Shown: positions 1 to 7,877 of the stretch, piece after piece
Layout of the letters: each line of letters starts with the position of its first letter
Numbering within the stretch: position 1 is the first letter of the stretch
NCBI RefSeq assembly: GCF_030068505.1
Contig: NZ_JAQOSO010000087.1
Location: 103,484 to 167,483 of the forward strand
DNA length: 64,000 nucleotides
Reading direction: 5' to 3'
From: Roseofilum capinflatum BLCC-M114
Lineage (GTDB): Bacteria > Cyanobacteriota > Cyanobacteriia > Cyanobacteriales > Desertifilaceae
Program-made: the position numbers and the translations under genes
The notes under the pieces: model-generated
What the model was told of the DNA's origin: nothing
Seen by the model: only the letters and a program-made list of their open reading frames with translations
Databases searched by the model: none

Positions 1-217
1 AGAAACTGGAGCTGATTTTATTGAAGCCATTCGCAAAGCGGGGGGCATTATTGTGGAAATGGATAGTACCACCTCCCATGCAGCGATTATTGGCTTGCGC
101 TTAGGTATTCCCGTGATTGTGGGCGTTCAGCGAGCAACACAGGTGATTCGCGATGGCGAGTTTGTCACCTTAGATATGGCACGAGGTTTGGTCTATTCTG
201 GCTCATCGAGAATGTAA
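1..217 (+). CDS. C-terminal end of a PEP-utilising mobile domain protein, probably pyruvate kinase (partial)
   Basis: The open frame enters from the left edge (first full codon at base 2) and stops at 215-217, leaving 71 residues. The segment TTSHAAI followed by LGIPVIVGV is the hallmark of the PEP-utilising enzyme mobile domain, with the phosphohistidine-type TSHAA motif. It ends with the usual G..V.LD...G.VY.G pattern. Many cyanobacterial pyruvate kinases carry this domain as an extra C-terminal module, so pyruvate kinase is the best guess. PEP synthase or PTS enzyme I would normally carry this domain elsewhere in the chain. The catalytic barrel lies outside the window, so the enzyme identity is inferred. 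Confidence 0.7.
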   Translation, partial: ETGADFIEAIRKAGGIIVEMDSTTSHAAIIGLRLGIPVIVGVQRATQVIRDGEFVTLDMARGLVYSGSSRM

Positions 218-240
218 TATCAAATCCGAATAATCAGCTA

Positions 241-440
241 TGATTTGTCATTGCGAAGGTCACGCCAGTGGAATGAAGCAATCTCGATGTCATTGCGATG
301 GAACGCAGTGGAATGAAGCAATCTCGATGTCATTGCGAATGGAACGCAGTGGAATGAAGCAATCCCAACCATCTCGGTAATCTTGGCGATTGCTTCCCTT
401 TCCACTTCGTGGACATGAACGGTCGCAATGACATCTATTT
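241..440. repeat. Dispersed intergenic repeat, GGAATGAAGCAATC type
   Basis: The unit TGGAATGAAGCAATC preceded by CATTGCGA occurs three times in a row (near 270, 315 and 355). It is followed near 388-430 by an inverted partner (GATTGCTTCC...GGTCGCAATGACA), so the stretch can fold into a long hairpin. It does not code for anything recognisable. Units of this kind are scattered in cyanobacterial spacers. Confidence 0.75.
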
Positions 441-496
441 AACCGGACATCATATAATTTAATCATTTACAATCCAGAGGAGGAGGTAATTCAACA

Positions 497-850
497 ATGG
501 CTACCTTAGAACATTTACGCAGTGCAGTCATTCAAATATAGCGCTTTGCGCTGTATAGGTGGACAGTAGGAAAAGATCCCCCCTTGCCCCCCTTAAAAAG
601 GGGGGAATAGGAAAGTCCCCCTTTTTAAGGGGGATTTAGGGGGATCAAGATGTCCCACATAACAGCGAAAACTGCTGTATTGGAAGAATTACACCACTAT
701 AATACTTCTCGTCAAGAAAAAGATGTTTTTTCGGAAATCATTTTGGATAAGGAACGAGATCATTATCTGTTGTTAGATGTGGGTTGGAAAGGAAAGGAGT
801 ATATTTACGATCCTTTTATTATGTCTCACTGCTATTCCAATCAACTATAG
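497..850 (+). pseudogene. Broken xisI-like gene (fdxN excision controlling factor family)
   Basis: A good ribosome site (GGAGGAGG near 477-485) precedes an ATG at 497, but the frame stops after 14 codons (MATLEHLRSAVIQI, TAG at 539-541). The family resumes in another frame at about 680 with LEELHHYN and RDHYLLLDVGWKGKEYIY, the conserved core of XisI proteins. The frame then diverges and ends at 850, well short of the usual ~110 residues. A 140-bp repeat element (537-679) separates the two halves. XisI is normally paired with XisH, and no xisH is present. The gene is therefore an inactivated remnant. The family call rests on the DHY..L.VGW core. Confidence 0.75.
537..679. repeat. Small inserted repeat element inside the xisI remnant
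   Basis: The element starts with an imperfect palindrome (TATAGCGCTTTGCGCTGTATA is split across 537-557) and ends with a related one, ACAGCGAAAACTGCTGTA (662-679). Between them are C-rich and G-rich arms (575-606 and about 614-650) built on CCCCCTTAAAAAGGGGGG. It has no coding capacity and looks like a MITE or REP-type unit. The same C/G-rich core recurs inside the VWA gene at 38150-38184. Confidence 0.7.
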
Positions 851-870
851 TTCTTGAAACGGTGATGTTC

Positions 871-1599
871 CTAAGAGTCTGAGGGGCAAAATTGAGTGAC
901 AATCTGATTTTGAAGACTTTGAACGGATTCTGAGGGCTGATCAACAGCGTAAATATATTTGAGCATATCGGATACAAGCTCTTGTTCTCCCAGGTAAAGG
1001 GCTTGATTGAGGGCAATATCAGCAGGCGTTGCACTTTCACCCGTCAGTTGGCTAGAAATGGCTTGCATTTGGCTATTAATCGATGAACGTTCTGCGCCGT
1101 CTAAAATTTGAAAGGTGGCTTGCATGTAGGGACGATCTGTTACCAGTTGCCAAATATAGGCAACTCCGGGTTGTAGGGGGGGAGCATCGGGGGGATAAAT
1201 GATAAAGTTTTGAGTTGCCGCAACAGGAGATTCCCAGATGATTTCTTCGGTATCGTCTCGTAAAACTTGAATGGATTGAATCACGAGATCGTCGATTTTG
1301 GGCTGCCAAAGAAATAGGGGGCGATCGCTCCAAATCACTTCGGGTTCTAACCAAGTCAAGGTATCGAGATCCGTATCGCGAGTCGGTGAAATAGCACAAA
1401 TTAACTCAACTCCACTACTGGCAGCTCCCCGCGATCCTCCTTCTCCTTCATCGGCTGGAGGTTTCAATTCAATCAGGTTACGCAGTTTTTCTGTAATCTC
1501 TGGAGTTTGGGCAAAGCTGGACATGGCATGGGTTACCATGAGTCCAGCCCCAATTAAGCTCAGTAAACCCATGCGAGCATATTGCACCGTTTTAGCCAT
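871..1599 (-). CDS. Secreted DUF928-like protein
   Basis: The 242-residue protein has a Sec signal peptide (hydrophobic LLSLIGAGLMV, cleavage expected near residue 31 after SSFA). After a GGSRGAASS segment comes an all-beta-looking domain with WSDRPLFLWQP and a YIWQLVTDRP strand, as in cyanobacterial DUF928 proteins. It should act in the periplasm or at the surface, and its biochemical role is unknown. The ATG at 1599 lies 12 bp after the stop of the upstream CHAT-CHASE2 gene, so the two are probably co-transcribed and may work together. The DUF928 assignment comes from motif resemblance only. The C-terminal 90 residues are helical and do not match a domain I recognise. Confidence 0.6.
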   Translation of the reverse strand: MAKTVQYARMGLLSLIGAGLMVTHAMSSFAQTPEITEKLRNLIELKPPADEGEGGSRGAASSGVELICAISPTRDTDLDTLTWLEPEVIWSDRPLFLWQPKIDDLVIQSIQVLRDDTEEIIWESPVAATQNFIIYPPDAPPLQPGVAYIWQLVTDRPYMQATFQILDGAERSSINSQMQAISSQLTGESATPADIALNQALYLGEQELVSDMLKYIYAVDQPSESVQSLQNQIVTQFCPSDS

Positions 1600-1611
1600 T
1601 ACGAGTCTTCC

Positions 1612-4041
1612 TTATTCTCGGTTGTGGATGGTTTGTGAGAAGACAAACCCCCATACCATGATTGTAGGAAAAAACCAGGGTAAGAGGATAGCCATGGAAA
1701 TATAGGCTTGTAGTGACAGTAAGCCGTACACTATTGTTCCGATGGAGAGAGCGATCGCTATCCCACGAACAGAAGAGCGAGTCAACCCCACCATTAACGT
1801 TAGTCCTTTTGCCAACAAAGCTGCAACTAGAGCGATCCACAAATCGGGAAGGGGAACGACTAGCCTACCCTTGAGCAGATGATGCAGCATATACCCATGG
1901 ACTTCTCCCCCTGTGAGCAAATTCTGTTGAGTCCAATATTCAAAGGCTGCCGGAGGAGGGCTAAGATTATCACCACCGGGGGTAATTCCGGCTTCATCAT
2001 AACCCCCTGGGGCAATAATAACGACGGAATTAGCGAGAGTTTCCGGGTTGGGGGGAGGTTGACAATAATGATCGTCCCGATTTTCTCCATAGTTGGATTG
2101 TTCTAAAAGCTGCCAAGCGGTAAGACAGGAATAGACTTGGGAAGGGGGAAGGGAGTAATCAATAATCGGATGCAACCACATTTGTTGGAGGGGATAGGAA
2201 AACGCGGTAATGGGGGAAGTCTGGGCAGTTGGGGGGAGAGGATTGGGATATTGGGAAATATAGGATAGAATTTGTTGCTCGAAGTCTTGGGTACTGTTGA
2301 GATCGGGTTGGGGTGGGTTGCGATCGCCGTGAGTCGTGAAAGAATGAGACAGGGCGAGAAGATAGGAAAAGGGTAAGGGAATTGCAGGAGTTTGGGGAAT
2401 ATGCAATTGCATGTATCCCTGTTTAAAGATATTGATCCGTCCCTGTAAACTCCAATTGGGATCGGCTATTTCGGGGAGAACACCGATCCAGCCTTGGCGC
2501 GGATCGCGTTTGCTGACGAAGATAAACCAGGTTTGCTGATTTTCAACGGCGGTTTGTAGGGTGTCGGTAAGGATGGTATCGCTGCTGCCGTTGCCTAGGT
2601 TTTGATGGGGGCGATCGAGGAGATAATCTATACCGATAACGTTAACATTAAGTTCCGTTAGTCGCCCAATGAGTTGGGCGAGATAGGTGCGATTCATGGG
2701 AACTGGGCTAGAAATTCCGGCTTTGGCGATCGATTCATTGTCGATTTGCAGCATCACCACGGATGGGGTAGGAGTCGTTTCTATTTGTTGGGTGATGTGG
2801 CGATAGCGAGCTTGTATCCCCACGCGCTGATTCAGGAGCCAAGTTTGCAGGGGAAAGAGACAACTGAGGGTAGTGAGGGTGGCTAAGGTAGCGGTTTCCC
2901 AACGGTTGGGTATCCATTGTTTCAGATGTTCTCGCCAGCCAAAGGGTTGAATGTGAAAGAGTTCTGCTTCTGGGTGGGTGAAGAGGGAGGGAACCAGGTA
3001 GGCGCTGGGATAGGTGAGGCGTTTTTCCTGTTGTTTGAGATAGTGACAGGCTTGGAATAGGGCTTGATAAACGGTGTCAAATTGGGTGAGGCGTTTGATA
3101 AATTGGATTAGGAATTCTTGGGCGACGCGGTTGTGAATGGGTTCGCGCATGACGGCGACTTGATTTAAGCCCAGGTTGATCAGGGATTGGGCGATCGCCA
3201 AGCCACTACAGGAGTTGAAAATGGCAAATTGTAAGCCCCTGGTTTTTGCCAGATGTAGGGATTCGCTGATGTCATGGATGGAGAGGGAAACCCCTGGGGC
3301 GATCGCCAATTCTCCCCCAGTTAACGCCGTTTCGTTACTATGTCCAGCAAAAAAGAGAACATCCCATCCACGGGGATCGGCGATCGCCTGACAAATATCA
3401 TGTTTAAGTTGCTGGAGATCCTCTTTTCCCGTCCATCCCACAAACTCCACCGTCGCCAATCGAGACAGAGAAGTAACCGCCGTGCGATCGCCTTCAAACT
3501 CCAATCCCGTATCATCCCCTAAAATCGCCAACACCCTCGCCTTTCTCCGCCGAGGATAAACCGGTTCATGGGCAATATTTCCCGGAGTTCGCACCAAACA
3601 AATAGAATTTGCCGCCCCTAGATCCGTACCAATTTCCCAAGTTTCCCAAGGCAACCTCGCCAAATCTAAAGGCGTACAAGTCAAACATACCATCAGAGGT
3701 TGAGAACTCTTCACCGCCGTTGTTGCCAACTGTCGGCGAATCGCGACTAACTCCGGAGACAGTAACCAATAATGAAATTGATCCAGTAATTCCGCCTCCG
3801 CTTGCACCAACAAAGAACGCCAATCTTCCGACGGTTTAGACACCTGTCCCCGCTTAACCACCTTGCCCCGCAATTGGCGATAAAACTGCAAATAAGTCTC
3901 TTGCCATCGCTGATAACTTTGGGATAACTTTGCCGGATAGGGCAGTTCTGTTGATAGAGTTTGTCCTTCTCCCCAAGTCAGCTCAAAATCACAAACTTCG
4001 TTGACTTGTCGGACTCGCAGTTTATAAACTTGGGAAAACAT
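1612..4041 (-). CDS. CHAT-CHASE2 membrane protein (caspase-like protease fused to extracytoplasmic sensor)
   Basis: The protein has 809 residues. Residues about 150-360 form a CHAT domain, a caspase-like cysteine protease fold. The expected dyad is visible as His234 in FFAGHSNE and Cys278 in FNSCSG. A transmembrane helix follows at about 381-400. A CHASE2 sensor domain spans roughly 400-700 (VVMLQIDNESIAKAG, VIGIDYLLD). At least two C-terminal transmembrane helices lie after about 725. No kinase or cyclase domain follows CHASE2, so the likely output is the CHAT domain itself. Established knowledge: CHAT proteases cleave partner proteins on activation, and CHASE2 senses extracytoplasmic signals. 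Inference: an external cue switches cytoplasmic proteolysis. The DUF928-like gene follows after 12 bp. Confidence 0.85.
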   Translation of the reverse strand: MFSQVYKLRVRQVNEVCDFELTWGEGQTLSTELPYPAKLSQSYQRWQETYLQFYRQLRGKVVKRGQVSKPSEDWRSLLVQAEAELLDQFHYWLLSPELVAIRRQLATTAVKSSQPLMVCLTCTPLDLARLPWETWEIGTDLGAANSICLVRTPGNIAHEPVYPRRRKARVLAILGDDTGLEFEGDRTAVTSLSRLATVEFVGWTGKEDLQQLKHDICQAIADPRGWDVLFFAGHSNETALTGGELAIAPGVSLSIHDISESLHLAKTRGLQFAIFNSCSGLAIAQSLINLGLNQVAVMREPIHNRVAQEFLIQFIKRLTQFDTVYQALFQACHYLKQQEKRLTYPSAYLVPSLFTHPEAELFHIQPFGWREHLKQWIPNRWETATLATLTTLSCLFPLQTWLLNQRVGIQARYRHITQQIETTPTPSVVMLQIDNESIAKAGISSPVPMNRTYLAQLIGRLTELNVNVIGIDYLLDRPHQNLGNGSSDTILTDTLQTAVENQQTWFIFVSKRDPRQGWIGVLPEIADPNWSLQGRINIFKQGYMQLHIPQTPAIPLPFSYLLALSHSFTTHGDRNPPQPDLNSTQDFEQQILSYISQYPNPLPPTAQTSPITAFSYPLQQMWLHPIIDYSLPPSQVYSCLTAWQLLEQSNYGENRDDHYCQPPPNPETLANSVVIIAPGGYDEAGITPGGDNLSPPPAAFEYWTQQNLLTGGEVHGYMLHHLLKGRLVVPLPDLWIALVAALLAKGLTLMVGLTRSSVRGIAIALSIGTIVYGLLSLQAYISMAILLPWFFPTIMVWGFVFSQTIHNRE

Positions 4042-4061
4042 GGAAAAATAAGACTATAAAT

Positions 4062-4421
4062 TCAATAAATCCACTGATTGAGAACAACGAACTGATTTTC
4101 CAGTAAATATTCAGATGTTTCCAGGTTCCTAATTGCCATAACAATCATTTGATAAGTCATATTCTTAGAAAAATCACTATTTTGATAAATGGCCAAAATA
4201 CCAGAATGTATTGGATTTTCTTGATGCAATTCTTGAAAGTCCTCACAGTTACGAGTTAGCAAAACTCTTTTATTATTGATAGCATAACTTAAAACCATTA
4301 CATCTGTGGAATTAACTAAGCCTGCCAAGTTAACAGTAAGTACATCATGACCCTCTATTTCTAAAAGATTCACTAAATACTTCGCTTGAGAGTCTTCATC
4401 GAGTAAGATTCGTAGGCTCAA
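4062..4421 (-). CDS. DUF5615 PIN-like toxin
   Basis: The 119-residue protein matches the DUF5615 (Mut7-C/PIN-like) toxin family. It shows an N-terminal acidic motif LRILLDEDSQ, then GHDVLTVN, a mid-chain STDVMVLSYA and the late RVLLTRNCEDF segment. These acidic residues are expected to bind metal in an RNase-like site. The start overlaps the end of the upstream gene by 26 bp, the usual arrangement of an antitoxin-first pair. The target RNA is unknown. Confidence in the family is good. Toxicity is inferred from the family and its context. Confidence 0.75.
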   Translation of the reverse strand: MSLRILLDEDSQAKYLVNLLEIEGHDVLTVNLAGLVNSTDVMVLSYAINNKRVLLTRNCEDFQELHQENPIHSGILAIYQNSDFSKNMTYQMIVMAIRNLETSEYLLENQFVVLNQWIY

Positions 4422-4812
4422 CTGCTACTCCTTTCGACTCCAAGCGATAACGTTCTTCAGCCGCTTCCAATGCTAACAATTCCTGGTTACTTTCACAATA
4501 ACGAATCGCCTCATTAATCGCTGACTGGGGTAAATCCCAGTTTTCCGCAGCTTCTTCTGGTGACATTTGATTACTCATCATATCTCGCCAAATCGTTGAG
4601 GCTAATAGCTTACGTCCTTTAATATAAAGCTGTTTTCGCCAAGGATGGGGACGACTGACTAGATATTGCCAGTTGTAATTGGGTTCAGTTTCTTGTAGGG
4701 ATTGTACCACAGCATTAATCAGGGCAATGCGATCGCCTACAGACAATTTACAGGCTTGTTCCTTCAGCTCTTCTAATAACATAGGCACAACACCATTTGA
4801 CTTGACATTCAA
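4396..4812 (-). CDS. Antitoxin-type partner of the DUF5615 toxin (DUF433-like)
   Basis: The frame encodes 138 residues from ATG 4812. A second ATG at 4782 (MLLEELKEQ) would give 128 residues, and neither has a clear ribosome site. The N-terminal part is helical. The C-terminal part carries MSPEEAAENWDLPQSAI, a winged-helix-like segment resembling the DUF433 C-terminal motif, where 'S.EEAAE.W.L' precedes a short helix. It sits immediately upstream of, and overlaps, the DUF5615 toxin. The likely role is to bind DNA at its own promoter and neutralise the toxin. The DUF433 relation is inferred from a short motif and from gene order. Confidence 0.6.
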   Translation of the reverse strand: MNVKSNGVVPMLLEELKEQACKLSVGDRIALINAVVQSLQETEPNYNWQYLVSRPHPWRKQLYIKGRKLLASTIWRDMMSNQMSPEEAAENWDLPQSAINEAIRYCESNQELLALEAAEERYRLESKGVAVEPTNLTR

Positions 4813-4835
4813 TATACAGCACTTTTCATACTGAA

Positions 4836-6854
4836 TTACTCATTACTTCCTCCGCTTCCCTCTACCGGCAGCTCAATGATAAACTCAGTTCCCTCTCCTG
4901 GAATAGAATGACACCTCAATTTTCCTCCACAGCGATCCACAATGATAGAATAACTGATCGACAAGCCCAAGCCGGTTCCACTCCCTACTGGCTTAGTCGT
5001 AAAAAAGGGATCGAATATCTTATTTTGAACCTCCTCACTCATGCCACACCCATTATCCGCAATCGTAATTTTGACTGAAGAGCGATCGCCCCATTCTGTT
5101 TTTAAGACAATTTGCGGCAGTTTGGAGCTTTCTATATCCGTTCTCAACTCCTGTAACGCATCAATGGCATTATTGATCAAATATAAAAAAACCTGATTTA
5201 ATTGACTGGGATCGCAAGTAACTTTGGGCAACTCTCCATAGTCTTTAAGTAGACTGATTTTTCTTTTTGAAACAATTCCCATATTAACATCTTCTTGGAT
5301 TTTATGTTGCACAATTAACAACGTCGATTCTATATTTTCATGAAGATCAACTTTTTTAATTCCCGTTTCATCCAAGCGAGAGAATGTGCGTAAACCTCGA
5401 ACAATTGAACTAATGCGTTCTGCTCCCGCTTTCATTGAATTCAATAAATGCTGAAAATCTCCAACCAAAAAATCAAAATCTATATCCGATAGAGCCTGAT
5501 TAATATTCTCACTTGGATACGGATATTCTTTTTGATAAAGATCGATTAAGTATAACAGATCGTCTACATAATGAATAGCCGGTTCAATATTTGCATAAAT
5601 AAAATTCACGGGATTGTTAAATTCATGAGCAATACCCGCTACCATTTGCCCTAAGCTCGACATTTTTTCCGACTGAATCAGTTGAGATTCAGTTAAGTAA
5701 AGCTTTTGTAATGTTTCTTCCAACTCTTCTACTTTTATCTTTAATGCCTCATCCCTATTTTTTAACTTTTTGGCCATACGATTAAACGATTTAGACAACC
5801 GGTCTAACTCATCATTATAAAGCACAGGCAACTTAACCCATAAATCATCATTTGCTAATTTTTCCGTGGCTTTAGTGACTGAGCGAATCCGCATAGCAAT
5901 TAAGCCAGACACTAAAGAACCCACAAGTATGGCAATCAGCGATCCCACCAAACAAAACACAACCAGTCCAATTAAAAAATTTCGTTTAGCTTTTTCTAGA
6001 GAATCTAGAGGAGCAAGAATGACTAATTGTAATTGAGACTGATAAATTCCTGAGATAGGAACTGTTCTTCCGAGGTAAGAGCGATCGCCAATTTTTACCA
6101 TCGACTTATGAAAATTATTTACGGAGTTTTCTGAAGGAGGTAGCCACACAAAATTTTCAGCTTCTCGTAAACTAGAAGCAATAATTTCATTGTTTTGAAA
6201 GACAACTATGGATTCATCAATGTGTTCAGTCAAACCATGTAAAAAGTTATGATTAACAACACGACCAATAATGACTCCACCAATTATTCCTTGATTAGAT
6301 TTAATCGCGGCAGTGCTAATTAAGATGGATGGATCGTTATTGTTTTCGTTTTCTGCATTAATTATTGTGGATAGGCTCACTCCATTCATAACCTGTGAAA
6401 TAGTCATTTCATGGTTGATTTGAGAGTCACTAAGACTATTAAGTTTTAAGTCAACTAATAATTTTCTTTCAACATCAATGACTTGCACTAAATCCAGTTC
6501 CAACAAAAGCTTTAAGGGTAATAAATGTTGTAGTAATATGGTTGGGTTAGCATCTTCTACTCCTTGACGAACTTTTTCGGATTCAACAGTCAGTTTTGCA
6601 TTTAAACGCAATTTTTCAGTTTCATTTTGGAATTGCTGTAGAATCAATGCTGCTACACTTTGCAGTTCTGCCAGTTGCCTTTTTTCTAAATGGTTTAAAA
6701 AGTAATAACCAATACCAATTGTCCCCAAAAACCATAATCCTAGGAAGAGACAAACAAATGGAACACTAATTTTTTGCTGTAACGGTAACTTTGAGTACGT
6801 CCTAAACAGTAACGTTGTCTTCCAAAAATTAGAGGGGTTTTCACTAGAAATCAT
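4836..6854 (-). CDS. Membrane sensor histidine kinase downstream of a binding protein
   Basis: The kinase has 672 residues. A first transmembrane helix lies at about 31-52, a periplasmic sensor region of some 230 residues follows, and a second helix lies near 290-315. HAMP (to about 370), a short coiled coil, and the kinase core come next. The phosphoacceptor is His410 in GQMVAGIAHEFNNPV. The N box (LINNAIDAL), G1 box (ADNGCGM) and G2 box (GSGTGLGLSIS) are intact. No response regulator adjoins it. The gene lies 132 bp after a PstS-like lipoprotein gene on the same strand, suggesting that the lipoprotein feeds a signal to the periplasmic domain. The H-box subfamily matches the kinase at 52050-53723. 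Confidence 0.88.
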   Translation of the reverse strand: MISSENPSNFWKTTLLFRTYSKLPLQQKISVPFVCLFLGLWFLGTIGIGYYFLNHLEKRQLAELQSVAALILQQFQNETEKLRLNAKLTVESEKVRQGVEDANPTILLQHLLPLKLLLELDLVQVIDVERKLLVDLKLNSLSDSQINHEMTISQVMNGVSLSTIINAENENNNDPSILISTAAIKSNQGIIGGVIIGRVVNHNFLHGLTEHIDESIVVFQNNEIIASSLREAENFVWLPPSENSVNNFHKSMVKIGDRSYLGRTVPISGIYQSQLQLVILAPLDSLEKAKRNFLIGLVVFCLVGSLIAILVGSLVSGLIAMRIRSVTKATEKLANDDLWVKLPVLYNDELDRLSKSFNRMAKKLKNRDEALKIKVEELEETLQKLYLTESQLIQSEKMSSLGQMVAGIAHEFNNPVNFIYANIEPAIHYVDDLLYLIDLYQKEYPYPSENINQALSDIDFDFLVGDFQHLLNSMKAGAERISSIVRGLRTFSRLDETGIKKVDLHENIESTLLIVQHKIQEDVNMGIVSKRKISLLKDYGELPKVTCDPSQLNQVFLYLINNAIDALQELRTDIESSKLPQIVLKTEWGDRSSVKITIADNGCGMSEEVQNKIFDPFFTTKPVGSGTGLGLSISYSIIVDRCGGKLRCHSIPGEGTEFIIELPVEGSGGSNE

Positions 6855-6986
6855 TACAAAAAGGGGAGTTGGGAGGTTGGAGGGTAACTATAGTTATCAG
6901 TATAGCGCTACTGGTCTTTCTCTTCTATAGGCCATATACACTTTTATACTTAAACGCTCCTATGTTATTTTCTCCTGCACAATTTC

Positions 6987-7850
6987 CTATGGGGATTGAG
7001 ATTCAGAGCTAAAAAACACATACCCATTTGCTTTCAGTATTTCTTGAGCTTCGGGAGTGGATATAAACTTAATAAAGTCTTCGGTTGCGGGTTGGGGTCG
7101 ATCTGCAAAAACAAGTCCAATCATTTGAATCATTTTGTAGTTGCCATTCTGAATATTATCTACAGTGGGAGCAATCCGATCTAGAGTGAGAGGGGTTACG
7201 GGAAATTCTTTCAGTTTTTGGGATTGGGCAATGACCCCAATACTGTAAGGTGTGATTGCAACTCCTTCTAAAACTTTCTCATCTTCTTCAAATAAGATGG
7301 CTTGGGGAGTAATTTTGAGGTCTTGTCCTAAATAATGTTCTCGTAAGAGTTGTTTGTCGGTTTCATCTTCTGGGATATCGATAATTACAATTTCGCCATC
7401 TACACTGCCTAATTGTTGCCAATTGGTAATCACACCACTATAGATTTTTTTAATGGCATCACTGCTTAAGTTATTAAGGTCTTTTACCTGTTGATTGACA
7501 ATCAGGACTAAGGGATTGCGAACCAAAGGCATATACTGAAGGGTTTCTGTGTGTTCTGCGGGGGTTAGAGGTCTACTAATTGCTCCGATATCAATCACCT
7601 GATCTCGCACGCCACTGAGTCCGCCACTACTTTGGCTACTGGGCATAAAGAGAATTTCTACATTCTCTTGCTGTTGATCGTAAGTGTCTGCCAATAGTTC
7701 TAAAATGGGATAGGCTTCGGAAGATCCGCCAATTTTGATGGTACTCTGGGAAGATGAGGCGCGATCGCCATCAGTGCCAGTCGTACAACTCATTAACATG
7801 GCTCCAACGCAGATGCTGATCCATCCGATCTTAAGGCTCTTGAGCTTCAT
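6987..7850 (-). CDS. PstS-like phosphate-type substrate-binding lipoprotein
   Basis: The protein has 287 residues. Its signal sequence ends in the lipobox LMSC, so it should be a lipoprotein of the periplasmic face. The mature part has PstS/PBP-like-2 features: a start of GGSSEAYPILELLADTY, the SSGGL segment, IGAISRPLTPAE and KIYSGVITNWQQLG. These features bind phosphate or a similar oxyanion in the family. No pstC, pstA or pstB lies nearby. The next gene downstream is a histidine kinase, so a sensing role is as likely as transport. It is only about 280 residues and lacks the longer insertions of transport-type PstS. Confidence 0.82.
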   Translation of the reverse strand: MKLKSLKIGWISICVGAMLMSCTTGTDGDRASSSQSTIKIGGSSEAYPILELLADTYDQQQENVEILFMPSSQSSGGLSGVRDQVIDIGAISRPLTPAEHTETLQYMPLVRNPLVLIVNQQVKDLNNLSSDAIKKIYSGVITNWQQLGSVDGEIVIIDIPEDETDKQLLREHYLGQDLKITPQAILFEEDEKVLEGVAITPYSIGVIAQSQKLKEFPVTPLTLDRIAPTVDNIQNGNYKMIQMIGLVFADRPQPATEDFIKFISTPEAQEILKANGYVFFSSESQSP

Positions 7851-7877
7851 GCCCTATATCCATGGCGTGACTGATGA

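Noticed and set aside
1298..1705. 135-residue plus-strand frame opposite the DUF928-like gene
   Set aside because: It is the antisense shadow of two real genes, with no ribosome site or domain.
6987..7850. Reading the PstS-like gene as part of a phosphate transport operon
   Set aside because: No pstC, pstA, pstB or phoU is present on either side. The neighbour is a histidine kinase.
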